From Acetobacter sp. (GTDB lineage: Bacteria; Pseudomonadota; Alphaproteobacteria; Acetobacterales; Acetobacteraceae): a stretch of 64,000 nt of DNA. Shown here one piece after another: positions 38,692 through 48,554 of this stretch. The DNA is taken from assembly GCF_022483985.1 (NCBI RefSeq), contig NZ_JAKVME010000003.1, positions 147,001 to 211,000 of the forward strand, in the 5' to 3' direction. The notes under the pieces were generated by a model. It did no database searches and was not told the DNA's origin. It saw only the letters and a program-made list of their open reading frames with translations. Numbering within the stretch: position 1 is the stretch's first letter; each line of letters starts with the position of its first letter. Both the position numbers and the translations under genes were made by a program.

Positions 38692-39657
38692 TTACGTCCT
38701 GTTCGGCCGATTGGGCCAGTCGCCGGGCAGGGAGGGAACCGATGTCGGCAATGACGACGCCGCCCCCAGCGCAAAGGCTCCGGACAGTCCGGCCTTTCCA
38801 AAATCCACGGTCAGTTCACGGGGCGCCATCTCGACGGCGTCCGGATTGCCGATGAAAAGCGACAGCAGCCGCAGCGGGATGAGACGGGCGAGATCCGTAT
38901 CCTCCTCCATCAGGATCAGATCCTGCTGGGGACAGTAAATCACGGCGATCTCGGCGCCTGCGGACGGCTTCACTGTGCCGATATACAGCACGATGTTGGC
39001 GGCCGGATCGGCAAACCGGGTGAGTTCCATGTCCGGCAGGCGCAGAAGCGGGAACCCGCGCAGGATGGCCCCACCATAAGGAGAAAGAATGACCGGCGAT
39101 GTCTTGGCCGTCAGACCTCGCGCCACAGACAGCAGTTGCAGAAAGGCCGTCGCCTTCAGCGGCGGGCTCCCGGCCCGGAACGACAGCCCGTCCTGAGGCA
39201 GCATCTGCGGCGTGAAGCAGCCCGGCGGTGGAAAACGCTCCAACCAGACATCCACGAGTTCTTCACACAGGACGCGCCCCAGATTGCGCACCTTTTCGGT
39301 CAGTTGCAGGGTCGTGGGTCTCAGCGCTTCCAGCGCTGATGTGACCAGCGCCTTGAAGAACGGCGCGAGCGCCTCAACGACAGCCTCCCGCTCCTCTGGC
39401 GCAAGGGCTGCGAAACGGCTGGCGCGATAATTGAAGGACGGATCAAAAAACCAGAACGCCTCCGTCCCGCGTTCATGCCTCAGGCGCAGGAGCGGCAGAG
39501 GCAGCAGGCTGACATGCAGGGCAAAAGGATTCCAGCCGGGATAAAACTTCACAAGAGGACGATGATTGACCGTCAGCGTGTGCGACTGCCCCTGAAAAGT
39601 AACGACAATTCTTCCGTCTTCCGCCGGAACAACCTTGTCCTGCAATGCCTCGGGCAT
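38692..39657 (-). CDS. Conserved hypothetical protein
   Basis: A 321-residue, mostly soluble protein with no signal peptide. Features seen: a beta-rich start (GRIVVTFQGQSHTLTVNHRP), a helical middle (RFAALAPEEREAVVEALAPFF) and a C-terminal region (DLARLIPLRLLSLFIGNPD). No family recognised. It lies between hslO and the lipoprotein on the same strand. Confidence 0.55.
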   Translation of the reverse strand: MPEALQDKVVPAEDGRIVVTFQGQSHTLTVNHRPLVKFYPGWNPFALHVSLLPLPLLRLRHERGTEAFWFFDPSFNYRASRFAALAPEEREAVVEALAPFFKALVTSALEALRPTTLQLTEKVRNLGRVLCEELVDVWLERFPPPGCFTPQMLPQDGLSFRAGSPPLKATAFLQLLSVARGLTAKTSPVILSPYGGAILRGFPLLRLPDMELTRFADPAANIVLYIGTVKPSAGAEIAVIYCPQQDLILMEEDTDLARLIPLRLLSLFIGNPDAVEMAPRELTVDFGKAGLSGAFALGAASSLPTSVPSLPGDWPNRPNRT

Positions 39658-39729
39658 ATCGTCCTACTGCCTCAGTGTCTGGCTGGATAGTTTAGCGACA
39701 TTTCTGTTTTTCGCACCATCCGAAAGACA

Positions 39730-40701
39730 TCAGCCCGCAACGGACGACATACCGACCTCGTGACGGCCGAAGCAGAAATCATGATTGCAGAACTCGCACG
39801 TCATACGGATGAGGCCGTCCTCGACCATGTGATCCAGATCGTCGTCGGAGAAACGCGACAACACATCAGACAGTCTCGCTTTAGAACAGCGGCAGCCGTA
39901 AGCAAGCGCCCGGGACTGACCAACGACCAGATCCTCTTCGTGAAACAGCCGATACAGCAGTTGCTCGGCAGGTAGCCCGTCATCGAGCAGTTCCGCGTCC
40001 GTGAGCGTCCCGGCGAGCGCAAGGGCCGTGTTCCAGGCATCCTCTCCCTGCGCGTCAAGAATGTCGGAGAAATCAGCATCCGCTTCTGAGCCGCCGCCGC
40101 CTGCGATCCGCTCAAGGATGAGCGCGCCCGATCGCCAGCCCGCATCGGTCTGCCTCGCCGTCAGCATGGTCCAGCAGGCGTGCTGCTCACTGGTCTGGAA
40201 ATAATGCATCGCCATCTCTGCGAGACTGTCGCCGATAATCTCGACAATACCCTGATGCCGGTCCATGTCCGGCCCCTGATCGACCGTCAAAGCGAGGTAG
40301 CCGTCGCCGATCAGATCCCGGTCGGTGATCTGTTTGCCGGAGGCAAGCAGGGCGTCCAGTTGCTCCTGATCCTGTCGGGCGTAAAACCGCAGGGCGCCGG
40401 TATCGGTGCAGTCCGCCAGAAGAAGACTGACAGGTCCGTCGCCCTTGATCTGCAACGAGAAGGACCCCTGAAATTTCAGGGCGCTGGCCAGTCCCGCGAC
40501 CAGCGCAAGGGCCTGGCCACCAAGAGCGGAGACGGCAGGCACATGATTATGCCGCGCAAGAATGGCGTCCGCCAACTTTCCGGGGCGGACCAGACGACCG
40601 CGCACCGGTCGACCGGCCAGATGGAAAGGCGTCACTCCCCCGGGCACAACGATGTCCGGCACATCCGGCCGATCGCGATCAAGAAACGCAGGGGTGTCCA
40701 A
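39730..40701 (-). CDS. hslO: Redox-regulated chaperone Hsp33
   Basis: Hsp33 becomes an active holdase when its zinc cysteines are oxidised. The 323-residue protein shows the N-terminal fold (SLQIKGDGPVSLLLADC) and the C-terminal zinc centre CxC...CxxC (GCRCSKAR and CEFCNHDF). The start is TTG at 40701, preceded by AGGAGAGG at good spacing; no better ATG exists. It is the last gene of argD-argF-hypothetical-hslO on the minus strand. Confidence 0.92.
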   Translation of the reverse strand: MDTPAFLDRDRPDVPDIVVPGGVTPFHLAGRPVRGRLVRPGKLADAILARHNHVPAVSALGGQALALVAGLASALKFQGSFSLQIKGDGPVSLLLADCTDTGALRFYARQDQEQLDALLASGKQITDRDLIGDGYLALTVDQGPDMDRHQGIVEIIGDSLAEMAMHYFQTSEQHACWTMLTARQTDAGWRSGALILERIAGGGGSEADADFSDILDAQGEDAWNTALALAGTLTDAELLDDGLPAEQLLYRLFHEEDLVVGQSRALAYGCRCSKARLSDVLSRFSDDDLDHMVEDGLIRMTCEFCNHDFCFGRHEVGMSSVAG

Positions 40702-40788
40702 GATGCCTCTCCTCTTTCCGGGCTTCTTCCGTCACGAACCTGTCGGTCGCAAATGAAGACCCCTCATATGGTCACATCATGACCCGAT

Positions 40789-41139
40789 TTACAGGTCCGC
40801 CGTGAGCCGGGCTTCCAGCGCCTCAAGCGTCTGCCTGAAAGCCTGCTGCTTCTCGTCATTCAGCGGGAAAGCCGCCTTCAGGGCGGTGAGAAGCCCCTGT
40901 CGGCAGGCATCATGGGCAACGTCGAGATCCTGACTGCGGGGGGCGGAAGCAAGACAGTCGATGTAAGAGTCCCGCAGGGAGCGGAGCCTGTCGGCAGGCA
41001 GGCCGAGCGTTGCGAACACCCTGTCCACTTCCGGCTCCAGCCAGCCGGGAGCCGCCGGTCCGTCTTCTGTGGATGACAGACGAACCGGTCCATCCTCCGG
41101 ACCAGTGCCCACGCTGTTTCCGGCTTTGTCGTCGCTCAT
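40789..41139 (-). CDS. Small hypothetical protein coupled to argF
   Basis: A 116-residue soluble protein with a helical C-terminal half (QAFRQTLEALEARLTADL) and one CLASAP/DACRQG cysteine pair. Its ATG overlaps the argF stop by four bases. No family recognised. The position between argF and hslO is the only hint of role. Confidence 0.6.
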   Translation of the reverse strand: MSDDKAGNSVGTGPEDGPVRLSSTEDGPAAPGWLEPEVDRVFATLGLPADRLRSLRDSYIDCLASAPRSQDLDVAHDACRQGLLTALKAAFPLNDEKQQAFRQTLEALEARLTADL

Positions 41140-42140
41140 TTCGCTTCCTCCCCAAACCGTGTCCAGTCCTCACCACCCAGCGCCCAGACAAGCAGGCCCT
41201 TCTGGGCATGAAGCCGGTTTTCAGCTTCATCGAACACCACCGAAGCCGGACTCTCGAATACGTCCTCGGTCACTTCTTCTCCGATATGGGCAGGGAGACA
41301 GTGCATGAAAAGGGCGTCTCTGGCCGCGTGCTGCATGAGCGCCCGATCCACACGGTACGGCTCCAGCAATGTGATGCGCTCGGCGGCTGCCTCGTCCGAC
41401 ATGCTGACCCAGGTGTCGGTCAGTATGCAGTCCGCACCCTCCACGGCTTCGCGGGGATCGTTGGTCAGGACCAGCCTTGCGCCCTGCTGACGCGCCCAGG
41501 ATACAACCTCCGCCTTGGGCGTAAGCTGTTTCGGAGTGGCGACGCGAAGGGTGAAGTCGAACTGCGCCGAGGCTTCGATCAGGGAGGCGGCGACATTGTT
41601 GCCGTCGCCGACCCATGCCAGCGTGCGACCCGCGATCGGCCCCTTATGTTCCTCGAACGTCATGATATCCGCGAGAATCTGGACCGGATGCGAGTCCGGT
41701 GTCAGGCCGTTGATGACCGGCACGGAACTCCAGCGGGCAAGCTCGTGAAGGGCGGCTGTGCGGCCCGTACGCAGCACGATGGCGTCCACAAAGCGCGAGA
41801 GAACGCGGGCGGTATCCTGAACGGACTCGCCGCGTCCAAGCTGTGTGTCGCCAGAGGAAAGCACCACGGCATCCCCTCCAAGCTGGCGGACACCAACCTC
41901 AAAGGAAACACGCGTACGGGTCGAGGGCTTGGACAGCAGAATCCCAAGCGCCCGGCCTTCCAGCGGTCTGGCTGGATGCAGGGGACGGCTTCTGCCCTGC
42001 TGCATCCGTTTCATACCTGCCGCGACATCAAGAATCTGTCGCAGGGTCGCTTTATCCAGATCACGCAGGTCAAGGAAATGACGGATCGCCTTCCCGGCAG
42101 ACGGGTGAGTCGGGGAAGCGGTCTTGGCGGGGGCAGTCAC
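41136..42140 (-). CDS. argF: Ornithine carbamoyltransferase
   Basis: Makes citrulline from ornithine and carbamoyl phosphate. The 334-residue protein has the carbamoyl-phosphate motif KPSTRTRVSFE, the HPVQILADIMT motif, and the ornithine-binding HCLPAHIGEEV loop. GTG start at 42140 overlaps the argD stop by four bases (GTGA) and follows GGAG. An upstream in-frame extension lies inside argD. Confidence 0.95.
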   Translation of the reverse strand: MTAPAKTASPTHPSAGKAIRHFLDLRDLDKATLRQILDVAAGMKRMQQGRSRPLHPARPLEGRALGILLSKPSTRTRVSFEVGVRQLGGDAVVLSSGDTQLGRGESVQDTARVLSRFVDAIVLRTGRTAALHELARWSSVPVINGLTPDSHPVQILADIMTFEEHKGPIAGRTLAWVGDGNNVAASLIEASAQFDFTLRVATPKQLTPKAEVVSWARQQGARLVLTNDPREAVEGADCILTDTWVSMSDEAAAERITLLEPYRVDRALMQHAARDALFMHCLPAHIGEEVTEDVFESPASVVFDEAENRLHAQKGLLVWALGGEDWTRFGEEAK

Positions 42141-43339
42141 GAAATGGTCTCCACAGTAGCGGCCCGGACGGTTTCGGCTGCCTGACGAAGGCATTTCACG
42201 GCCTCAAGACAATCCTGTTCCGAGATGATAAGAGGCGGCACGAGCCGCAGAACATTGTCTCCGGCGGAGACGGCGAGAAGCCCGGCAGTCTGGGCCGCGG
42301 CAATGACATCGGACGCTTTCGGCACGCAGCGAAGGCCGATCATCAGCCCCACACCCCGACGTTCCGAGAAAATATCGGGGAAATCGCTAACCAACGTATC
42401 CAGTCGCGCACCGAGAAACGCAGCGCGCTCCCGCACCTGCCCCAGAAAACCGGGAGCCAGCAGAATATCCAGAACCGCGTTCGCTGCGGCGCAGGCCAGC
42501 GGATTGCCTCCGAACGTGGTTCCATGCGAGCCGGGAGTCAGGTGCTTCGCCACTTCCTCCCGGGCGAGGATAGCACCGATGGGGAAGCCGCCCCCCAACC
42601 CCTTGGCCGCAGACATGACATCCGGGGTGACGTCCGACCATTCGTGCGCGAACAGCCTGCCGGTACGGCCCACACCCGTCTGCACTTCGTCGAAACCGAG
42701 ATACAGACCGAACTCGTCACACATGGCGCGGAGTTCCTGCAGGAAACGTCTGTCGGCTGCCTTGATGCCGCTTTCACCCTGAATGGGCTCCAGCATCACA
42801 CCGGCGGTTTCCGGCGTCACCGCATCGCGAACGGCGTTCATGTTGTTGAGCGGCACATGGTCAAAGCCCGGTGCCCGCTCGCCGAACCCGTCGAGATAGG
42901 TCGGGTTGCCGGTGGCGGAGAGCATGCCCAATGTCCGACCGTGAAAAGCGCCTTCAAAACACAGGATGCGGGTCCGTTCGGGATGCCCGTTCTTCGCCTG
43001 CGCCCGACGGATGGCCTTCACCATACCTTCATTGGCTTCCGCGCCGGAATTGCAGAAGAACACGCTGTCGGCGAAGGTCGCTTCCACCAGACGGGCGGCA
43101 AGCCGTTCGGCCTGCGGCACCCGGAACAAATTGGAGACGTGCATGACCTTCGCGGCCTGCTCGCTAATGGCCTTCACCAGTTGCGGGTTGGCGTGTCCCA
43201 CGGAGCAGGTGGCGATACCCGCCGCGAAATCCAGAAATCGTCGCCCGTCCGTCGTGTACAGCCAGGCGCCTTCTCCCCGCTCAAAGGCGAGGTCGGCGCG
43301 GTTGTAGGTCGGCATAAGGGCGGAAATCATGAGAGCCAT
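42137..43339 (-). CDS. argD: Acetylornithine aminotransferase
   Basis: A class III PLP aminotransferase of 400 residues in arginine synthesis. Visible: SGAEANEGMVKAIRRA, the GFDEVQTGVGRTG segment and the PLP lysine in SAAKGLGGGFPIGA. It starts an operon with argF. A hairpin leader lies in front (43378-43401). Confidence 0.94.
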   Translation of the reverse strand: MALMISALMPTYNRADLAFERGEGAWLYTTDGRRFLDFAAGIATCSVGHANPQLVKAISEQAAKVMHVSNLFRVPQAERLAARLVEATFADSVFFCNSGAEANEGMVKAIRRAQAKNGHPERTRILCFEGAFHGRTLGMLSATGNPTYLDGFGERAPGFDHVPLNNMNAVRDAVTPETAGVMLEPIQGESGIKAADRRFLQELRAMCDEFGLYLGFDEVQTGVGRTGRLFAHEWSDVTPDVMSAAKGLGGGFPIGAILAREEVAKHLTPGSHGTTFGGNPLACAAANAVLDILLAPGFLGQVRERAAFLGARLDTLVSDFPDIFSERRGVGLMIGLRCVPKASDVIAAAQTAGLLAVSAGDNVLRLVPPLIISEQDCLEAVKCLRQAAETVRAATVETIS

Positions 43340-43377
43340 GTGTCCAGTCAGGGATTGATAGGGCTGAAACAGAAACG

Positions 43378-43401
43378 GCCCGCTGCCTGTGGGGAGCGGG
43401 C
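43378..43401 (-). promoter_or_regulatory. Stem-loop in the argD leader
   Basis: GCCCGCT (43378-43384) and AGCGGGC (43395-43401) form a 7-bp stem with a 10-base loop, about 40 bases before argD. On the minus strand an imperfect T-rich stretch (GTTTCTGTTT) follows, so it could act as an attenuator. A 21-codon frame (MKPDARSPQAAGRFCFSPIN) runs through it. Regulation is speculative. Confidence 0.35.
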
Positions 43402-43616
43402 GTCCGGTTTCATTGCGTATGATGACTGCGCTTGTGTGTGTAAGTCAAACTTGGTGTGCCTGAATGACCGGGAAACTGTATCTCATTGTGTGCAGAAGTT
43501 GTTAAAACTCGATCATCGGAGCACTTAGGGGGTATCATAGACAAGTATATGCACAGATCTATTGGTCTGCTGGGAATCAATGAGAAGAAAGAATACTTTC
43601 CAATCGTACCGCCCTC

Positions 43617-44930
43617 TCACCCCATCAGCGTGTCGTAAAGCAGCTTGAAGTTCAGCGCGAGAATGGTACCCGACACCAACCAGGCCAGCCCCGCTACAGG
43701 CCGGGAGATGGTGAACGGTCCCATCATCTCGCGCCGTGTGACGAACCAGACCAGAGGCACTACGGCGAAGGGAAGCTGCATGGACAGGATCACCTGACTC
43801 AGGAGCAGCAGGTGATCCACGCTTTTGTCGCCAAACCACACGGAGGCGATCACGACCGGCACGATGGCGAGACCGCGTGTCAGCAGGCGTCGTGCCCAGT
43901 CGGGCAGACGTAGATGCAGGAAACCTTCCATCACGATCTGTCCGGCGAGCGTGCCGGTAATGGTCGAATTCATCCCTGCCGCGAGCAGGGCCACGGCGAA
44001 CAGGGTCGAGGCCAGCGCCGCGCCCAGAACAGGCGAAAGCAGATGGTAGGCCACGCCGATATCCGCCACGTCACTATGGCCGGTTTCATGAAAAGCGGCG
44101 GCGGCGACGATCAGGATGGCCGCGTTGATGAACAGCGCCAGCGACAGGGCTATGGTGCTGTCGAGCGTGGCGAAGCGGATGGCCTCGCGCCTGCCGTCCG
44201 GCGTGCGTTCATAGGCACGGGTCTGCACGATGGACGAATGAAGATAGAGGTTGTGCGGCATGACCGTCGCGCCGACGATGCCGATGGCGATATAAAGCAT
44301 TTCATGATTTGTCAGAATGCTGGTCGTGGGAATGAAACCATGCAGGATGCCGCCCGCCGGAGGATGGGCCATGACCAACTGTGCGGCAAAGCAGGCAGCG
44401 ATGATGCACAGCAACCCGATGATGAAGGCTTCGAGATAGCGAAAACCCCGTCCCATCAGCAGCAGCACGATGAACGCATCGAGCGCCGAGAGCAGGGAAC
44501 CGGTCAGCAGGGAAAAGCCGAACAGGAGTTGCAGGGCGATGGCGGTGCCGATCACTTCGGCCAGATCACAGGCGATGATCGCCAGTTCGCAGGCCAGCCA
44601 CAGCAGCAGATTGATCCCGCGGGGAAACCGCTTCCGGCAGGCCTGCGCGAGATCGAGACCTGTCGCAACGCCAAGTCGCGCCGACAGAGCCTGAAGCAGG
44701 ATCGCCATCAGATTGGACAGCAGGATGACGCTGAGCAGCGTATAGCCGAACTGTGCGCCGCCCTGCAGATCGGTCGCCCAGTTGCCGGGGTCCATGTAAC
44801 CGACTGAAATCAGGTAACCGGGTCCGACAAAAGCGAGAAACCGCTTCAACGCGGATGCGCCGGGACCGGGCACGCGGACGGTGGCGAAAACATCCGGGAG
44901 GCTGTGGCGGGCACTGTCTGCGTTCGGCAC
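43617..44930 (-). CDS. mntH: Nramp-type manganese/divalent metal transporter
   Basis: A 437-residue, 11-helix proton-coupled transporter. Metal-binding signatures DPGNW in helix 1 ([16 protein letters not shown]) and MPHNLYLH in helix 6 (GATVMPHNL) are intact. GTG start at 44930. The start region is preceded by an inverted repeat (44978-45003) that may be a Mn/Fe regulator site. Divergent from an aminotransferase gene. Confidence 0.93.
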   Translation of the reverse strand: MPNADSARHSLPDVFATVRVPGPGASALKRFLAFVGPGYLISVGYMDPGNWATDLQGGAQFGYTLLSVILLSNLMAILLQALSARLGVATGLDLAQACRKRFPRGINLLLWLACELAIIACDLAEVIGTAIALQLLFGFSLLTGSLLSALDAFIVLLLMGRGFRYLEAFIIGLLCIIAACFAAQLVMAHPPAGGILHGFIPTTSILTNHEMLYIAIGIVGATVMPHNLYLHSSIVQTRAYERTPDGRREAIRFATLDSTIALSLALFINAAILIVAAAAFHETGHSDVADIGVAYHLLSPVLGAALASTLFAVALLAAGMNSTITGTLAGQIVMEGFLHLRLPDWARRLLTRGLAIVPVVIASVWFGDKSVDHLLLLSQVILSMQLPFAVVPLVWFVTRREMMGPFTISRPVAGLAWLVSGTILALNFKLLYDTLMG

Positions 44931-44977
44931 GGTCGGTCTCTGATCTTCACTGGTGAGAGCGGGTTCGCCCCCATAAT

Positions 44978-45003
44978 ATGCACAATGCTATATAGGATTG
45001 CAT
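44978..45003. promoter_or_regulatory. Inverted repeat in the mntH promoter region
   Basis: ATGCACAAT and ATTGCAT flank a central TATATA. The 26-base whole is an imperfect palindrome about 48 bases upstream of mntH. Alphaproteobacterial mntH genes are often controlled by Mur or MntR at TGCAA-type palindromes, so this is a reasonable operator candidate. Confidence 0.45.
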
Positions 45004-45060
45004 CAGGAAATACGCATCAATTCCTGCAAGGCATGGCCGTGCCGGGCAGTTTGGGGCAGG

Positions 45061-46248
45061 ATGGACGCCTTCCCAGCAACCGCCCGGACCGTGCTGATGA
45101 CCGTTCCCGAGATTGACCCGTTTCACACCGTGACGCTCAGCACGCTGGCGCATCGTCTTGCGGCGGAGGGGCGCAGCATCATTCACATGGAATTCGGACA
45201 GCCCTCGACCAGCGCTCCGAAAGCGGCGGTGGAGCGGGCGCATCATGTGCTCGACACTGATCCGATGGGCTACTGGGAGAGTGAGCCTCTCAAGGAAAGG
45301 ATCGCCCGGCATTACGCAGACAGCTACGGCGTAACGGTGACACCCGGCCAGATCACGCTGACAGCCGGAGCCTCGGTTGCGCTCGTGCTGGCCCTGACAA
45401 GTTGCTTCGTGCCGGGGATGCGGATCGCGCTGGCAAGACCCGGTTACGTCGCCTATCGGAACACACTCCGCGCGCTTCACATGGAAGCCGTCGAGATTCC
45501 CTGTGGTGAGGCCGTGCGTTTCCAGTTGACGGCTAAGTCTATCGCCGCCCTGTCTCCGGCTCCGGATGGGCTGATCATCGCCAGTCCCGCCAATCCGACC
45601 GGCACCATCCTGTCGGCAGAAGAACTGTCCGCCATCGTGGAGATTTGCCGTGCGCGGAACATCCGCATCATTTCCGATGAAATCTATCATGGGCTGAGTT
45701 TCGGGGAGCCTACTCACAGCGTTCTCGAATATGATGACACTCCGCTGGTGGTGAACAGCTTCTCCAAATATTTCAGTATGGCGTCGTGGCGGCTCGGCTG
45801 GCTGGTGGCGCCTGAAGACCGGATCAACGCCGTGAAGGCGCGGATGGGCAACATGTTTCTCACACCATCCTCGCTCAGCCAGCATGCGGCGCTGGTGGCG
45901 TTTGAATGCCGTGAGGAACTTGAAGGACATCTGGAAACCTACAGGCACAATCGGGACCTGTTGCTTGAGGCGTTACCCGTATGGGGATTGCGGCATATCG
46001 CCCCGCCTGATGGCGCGTTCTATATATACGCCTATATCGGCCATCTGACAGATGACAGTCTGACGTTCTGCACCCGATTGCTGGAAGAGACCGGCGTGGC
46101 GACAGCCCCCGGCATCGACTTTGATCCGGTGGATGGAACACATTTCATCCGCTTCAGTTTCGCCGTCTCGACGGACCGGATCAGGGAGGCCATCCGCCGG
46201 ATGACGCCGTGGTTCGCTGAACGGACGGCAGAGACAGAAACACCCTGA
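45061..46248 (+). CDS. Class I PLP-dependent aminotransferase
   Basis: A 395-residue fold-type I aminotransferase, aspartate/aromatic-like. Visible: MEFGQPST, the PLP-phosphate site ANPTG, SDEIYHG and the lysine motif NSFSKYFSMASWRLGW, plus a C-terminal arginine in FIRFSFA. Substrate not determined. ATG at 45061 is preceded by GGGGCAGG; the ATG at 45097 is an alternative. Its stop codon lies inside the terminator stem. Confidence 0.85.
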   Translation: MDAFPATARTVLMTVPEIDPFHTVTLSTLAHRLAAEGRSIIHMEFGQPSTSAPKAAVERAHHVLDTDPMGYWESEPLKERIARHYADSYGVTVTPGQITLTAGASVALVLALTSCFVPGMRIALARPGYVAYRNTLRALHMEAVEIPCGEAVRFQLTAKSIAALSPAPDGLIIASPANPTGTILSAEELSAIVEICRARNIRIISDEIYHGLSFGEPTHSVLEYDDTPLVVNSFSKYFSMASWRLGWLVAPEDRINAVKARMGNMFLTPSSLSQHAALVAFECREELEGHLETYRHNRDLLLEALPVWGLRHIAPPDGAFYIYAYIGHLTDDSLTFCTRLLEETGVATAPGIDFDPVDGTHFIRFSFAVSTDRIREAIRRMTPWFAERTAETETP

Positions 46249-46270
46249 TCCCAAAGAGATCAGGGTGTTT
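46241..46270. terminator. Terminator overlapping the aminotransferase stop codon
   Basis: CACCCTGATC (46241-46250) and GATCAGGGTG (46258-46267) form a perfect 10-bp stem followed by TTT. The stop TGA (46246-46248) is within the left arm. It also lies beyond the end of the convergent Hint gene. Confidence 0.82.
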
Positions 46271-46296
46271 GCCTACGCTCAGGACAGTCAGTCGTA

Positions 46297-48024
46297 TCAG
46301 GCTGTCAGCTTCTCCACCGGAGCTATCACGCTTTCAACGATGTAAGGTCCGGCCGACAGGATTTCGACCGCCAGAAGTCCTTCCTGAACTGCGTCGACAC
46401 CTTCGAGCGACAGGACAGCGTTTCCGGAAGTCCAGCGGGCGCTTGAGGATTCAGACGGAAACCAGCCCTCCAGAGTCTCGCGCTGATGATGATGCGTGAT
46501 GGCGTGATGGCTGTTGCCCTGAGACATCATGACCCGTCCGACAAGCACGCCGAGGGAGCGTCGGTCGTCAACATAAGCGCCGACAGCGTCGCAGGGGCGA
46601 CTTGAACGGGAGAGCAGACGGACGGACCGCACACCCGCAGGAATGACGAAGAAGGCAAACTGGCCCGTCTGTCTCTCAAGAGGGAGGAGAACACCATCAT
46701 CGGTCATCAGATGCAGTTGTGGATCGATGGTTGTCTCCGGACGGAGACCACGATCCTTCACTCCATTGTAAACAGCCCGCGTTTCAATCTGATGAGACAG
46801 TGGCGCGGTAAAGGACGGATTGACGTCCAGAGGAGCCGCGGCATCGTTTTCCCATGACAGGGCGCGCGATGCGGGCATGGCCGCCACTGTGCCGGGCTGT
46901 CTGAAAGAAGCACGGTTGCCGGTGTCGAGGTAGCTTTCCGTCAGCACGCCATCAGCGGAAATGATGGAATGCTTTTCTGTTTCCAGATGATAATAATCGT
47001 AAGAGGTGATTGTCCTGTCGTAGAAGATCGAACGTCCATTGACGAGAAGACGGGCAGGGACGAAGCGACCTTCAAGATAGAGACAATGTTCCGATGTGAT
47101 TAGCATGTCTTTCCAGGGCACATTATTGCTGAGAGCCCCTTTCAGGATACGCACAGGATAGCCTGCCTCATCGTCCGGAAGGTCGGCACGGATGGAGGCG
47201 TGCCTGACGCCGGTCCAGACAACTTTTCTTGTCTCGGGAAGACCGTTGACCATGCTGATAACATCATCGCCGATCCGGATATCCTGAACAGGCACATCTC
47301 CCTGCGGCGTAAGGATCATGGAATCCGCAAGAAAACAGGCAAACGTGTAGCTGCCGTCGGTATTCTGCGTATAGGTGAAGTCGCTCGGCGTTACACCAGC
47401 CGCCAGACTGATATTGCTGAAAAGCGTCTGCGTCGCTCCCCAGAGGGTACCCTGTAAACTGTAAGTGACGCCGTCACTGTTCAGGACGAGATGAACATTT
47501 TCAGGCTCATTTCCGGATATGATGATCTTATCATAATTGCTGAAATTCTTTACGGCAGCACCGGACGTATTGCCGCTGTCATAATAGATCACATTGAGAG
47601 TGGAACCGCTGACAGTACCGTCAGCATTGATGACATCATCGAAGACAACTGTTCCGTTCAATGTGTTTCCATACTGAATGGTCAGACCGGCATCTTTTAG
47701 AACGATGGTGGCATCGGCTGAATCGCCAGCCAGTTCTTTTGTCGTAAAGGCTATATCATTCAGGGTCAGCGTGGCGCCTTTTGAAAGAGACAGGCTGTAA
47801 TTCCCGTTATTGAGAGAATATCCATCCGATGAAAAGGTTACGGACCCGTTCACGGCAATACCACCTACAGCTTCATCCTGCGACAGAACGACATTTGCGC
47901 CATCGTCAAACACGACAGCGTCATAACTATGGGGGACATTGTTTCCATCCCAACTGCTACCATCCCAGTTGTCTGAAACGGTCCAATCACTGCTTGTCGC
48001 GCCAGTCCAGGTTACTGTAGCCAT
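46297..48024 (-). CDS. Second Hint-domain protein
   Basis: A 575-residue protein. It opens with a W-rich module (TVTWTGATSSDWTVSDNW) and beta-strand repeats. The Hint domain begins at Cys230 (CFLADSMILTPQGDVPVQD), with the His block TSEHCLYLEGRFVP. The C-terminal 180 residues, including VDDRRSLGVLVG and SAGPYIVE, parallel the protein at 10122-12962. It has one N-terminal module where the first has two. AGGAAAG precedes the ATG at 48024. Hint domains cleave peptide bonds autocatalytically. A role in surface adhesion or protein maturation is an inference. Confidence 0.82.
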   Translation of the reverse strand: MATVTWTGATSSDWTVSDNWDGSSWDGNNVPHSYDAVVFDDGANVVLSQDEAVGGIAVNGSVTFSSDGYSLNNGNYSLSLSKGATLTLNDIAFTTKELAGDSADATIVLKDAGLTIQYGNTLNGTVVFDDVINADGTVSGSTLNVIYYDSGNTSGAAVKNFSNYDKIIISGNEPENVHLVLNSDGVTYSLQGTLWGATQTLFSNISLAAGVTPSDFTYTQNTDGSYTFACFLADSMILTPQGDVPVQDIRIGDDVISMVNGLPETRKVVWTGVRHASIRADLPDDEAGYPVRILKGALSNNVPWKDMLITSEHCLYLEGRFVPARLLVNGRSIFYDRTITSYDYYHLETEKHSIISADGVLTESYLDTGNRASFRQPGTVAAMPASRALSWENDAAAPLDVNPSFTAPLSHQIETRAVYNGVKDRGLRPETTIDPQLHLMTDDGVLLPLERQTGQFAFFVIPAGVRSVRLLSRSSRPCDAVGAYVDDRRSLGVLVGRVMMSQGNSHHAITHHHQRETLEGWFPSESSSARWTSGNAVLSLEGVDAVQEGLLAVEILSAGPYIVESVIAPVEKLTA

Positions 48025-48554
48025 TCAACTTTCCTACTAACTTTCCCGTCGGCCGCCAGAGAGCGGATCGACGCAATGTGCTGTTTTTAGAGATGTCTGC
48101 GCTTTCCCTACGGAGGCGTATTATCCATCCTTTATATATCTTTTATTCTATACGCCGCTCAAAGTCATGTTAATGATTGTTTAATATAATATCATTTCGT
48201 GAAAAATTCTGTTGTAACAGAACGACATATTCAGATTTTCTTGTTATTTTCTGAAAATTTATATCCCGTAATACAGAATATAAATAATTTTTACTTTAAC
48301 ACAACCCGAACAAAAGCAATAAAAAATACATTTCAGAGAATAATTTCAAAATATCATAAATAATTACATGATCAATTTTTATTTCGGAACTCAATTTGAA
48401 TCCGCAACCATCTCTCGCATGATCTGAAAAAATGATGATCTCCATCTTTTTTCAATCTATACAATATAAAGCATGTGGCAGGATTGTGCTCTCAGGCAGC
48501 ATCATTTTTAACGCCGCAAGCGCTCGACAACACCCACCACACACTCAAAACACG
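48025..48554. other. AT-rich gene-free stretch
   Basis: No frame of significance. Bases 48120-48480 are strongly AT-rich with long A and T runs. It probably carries the promoter of the minus-strand Hint gene, matching the AT-rich spacer before the other Hint gene. Confidence 0.5.
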
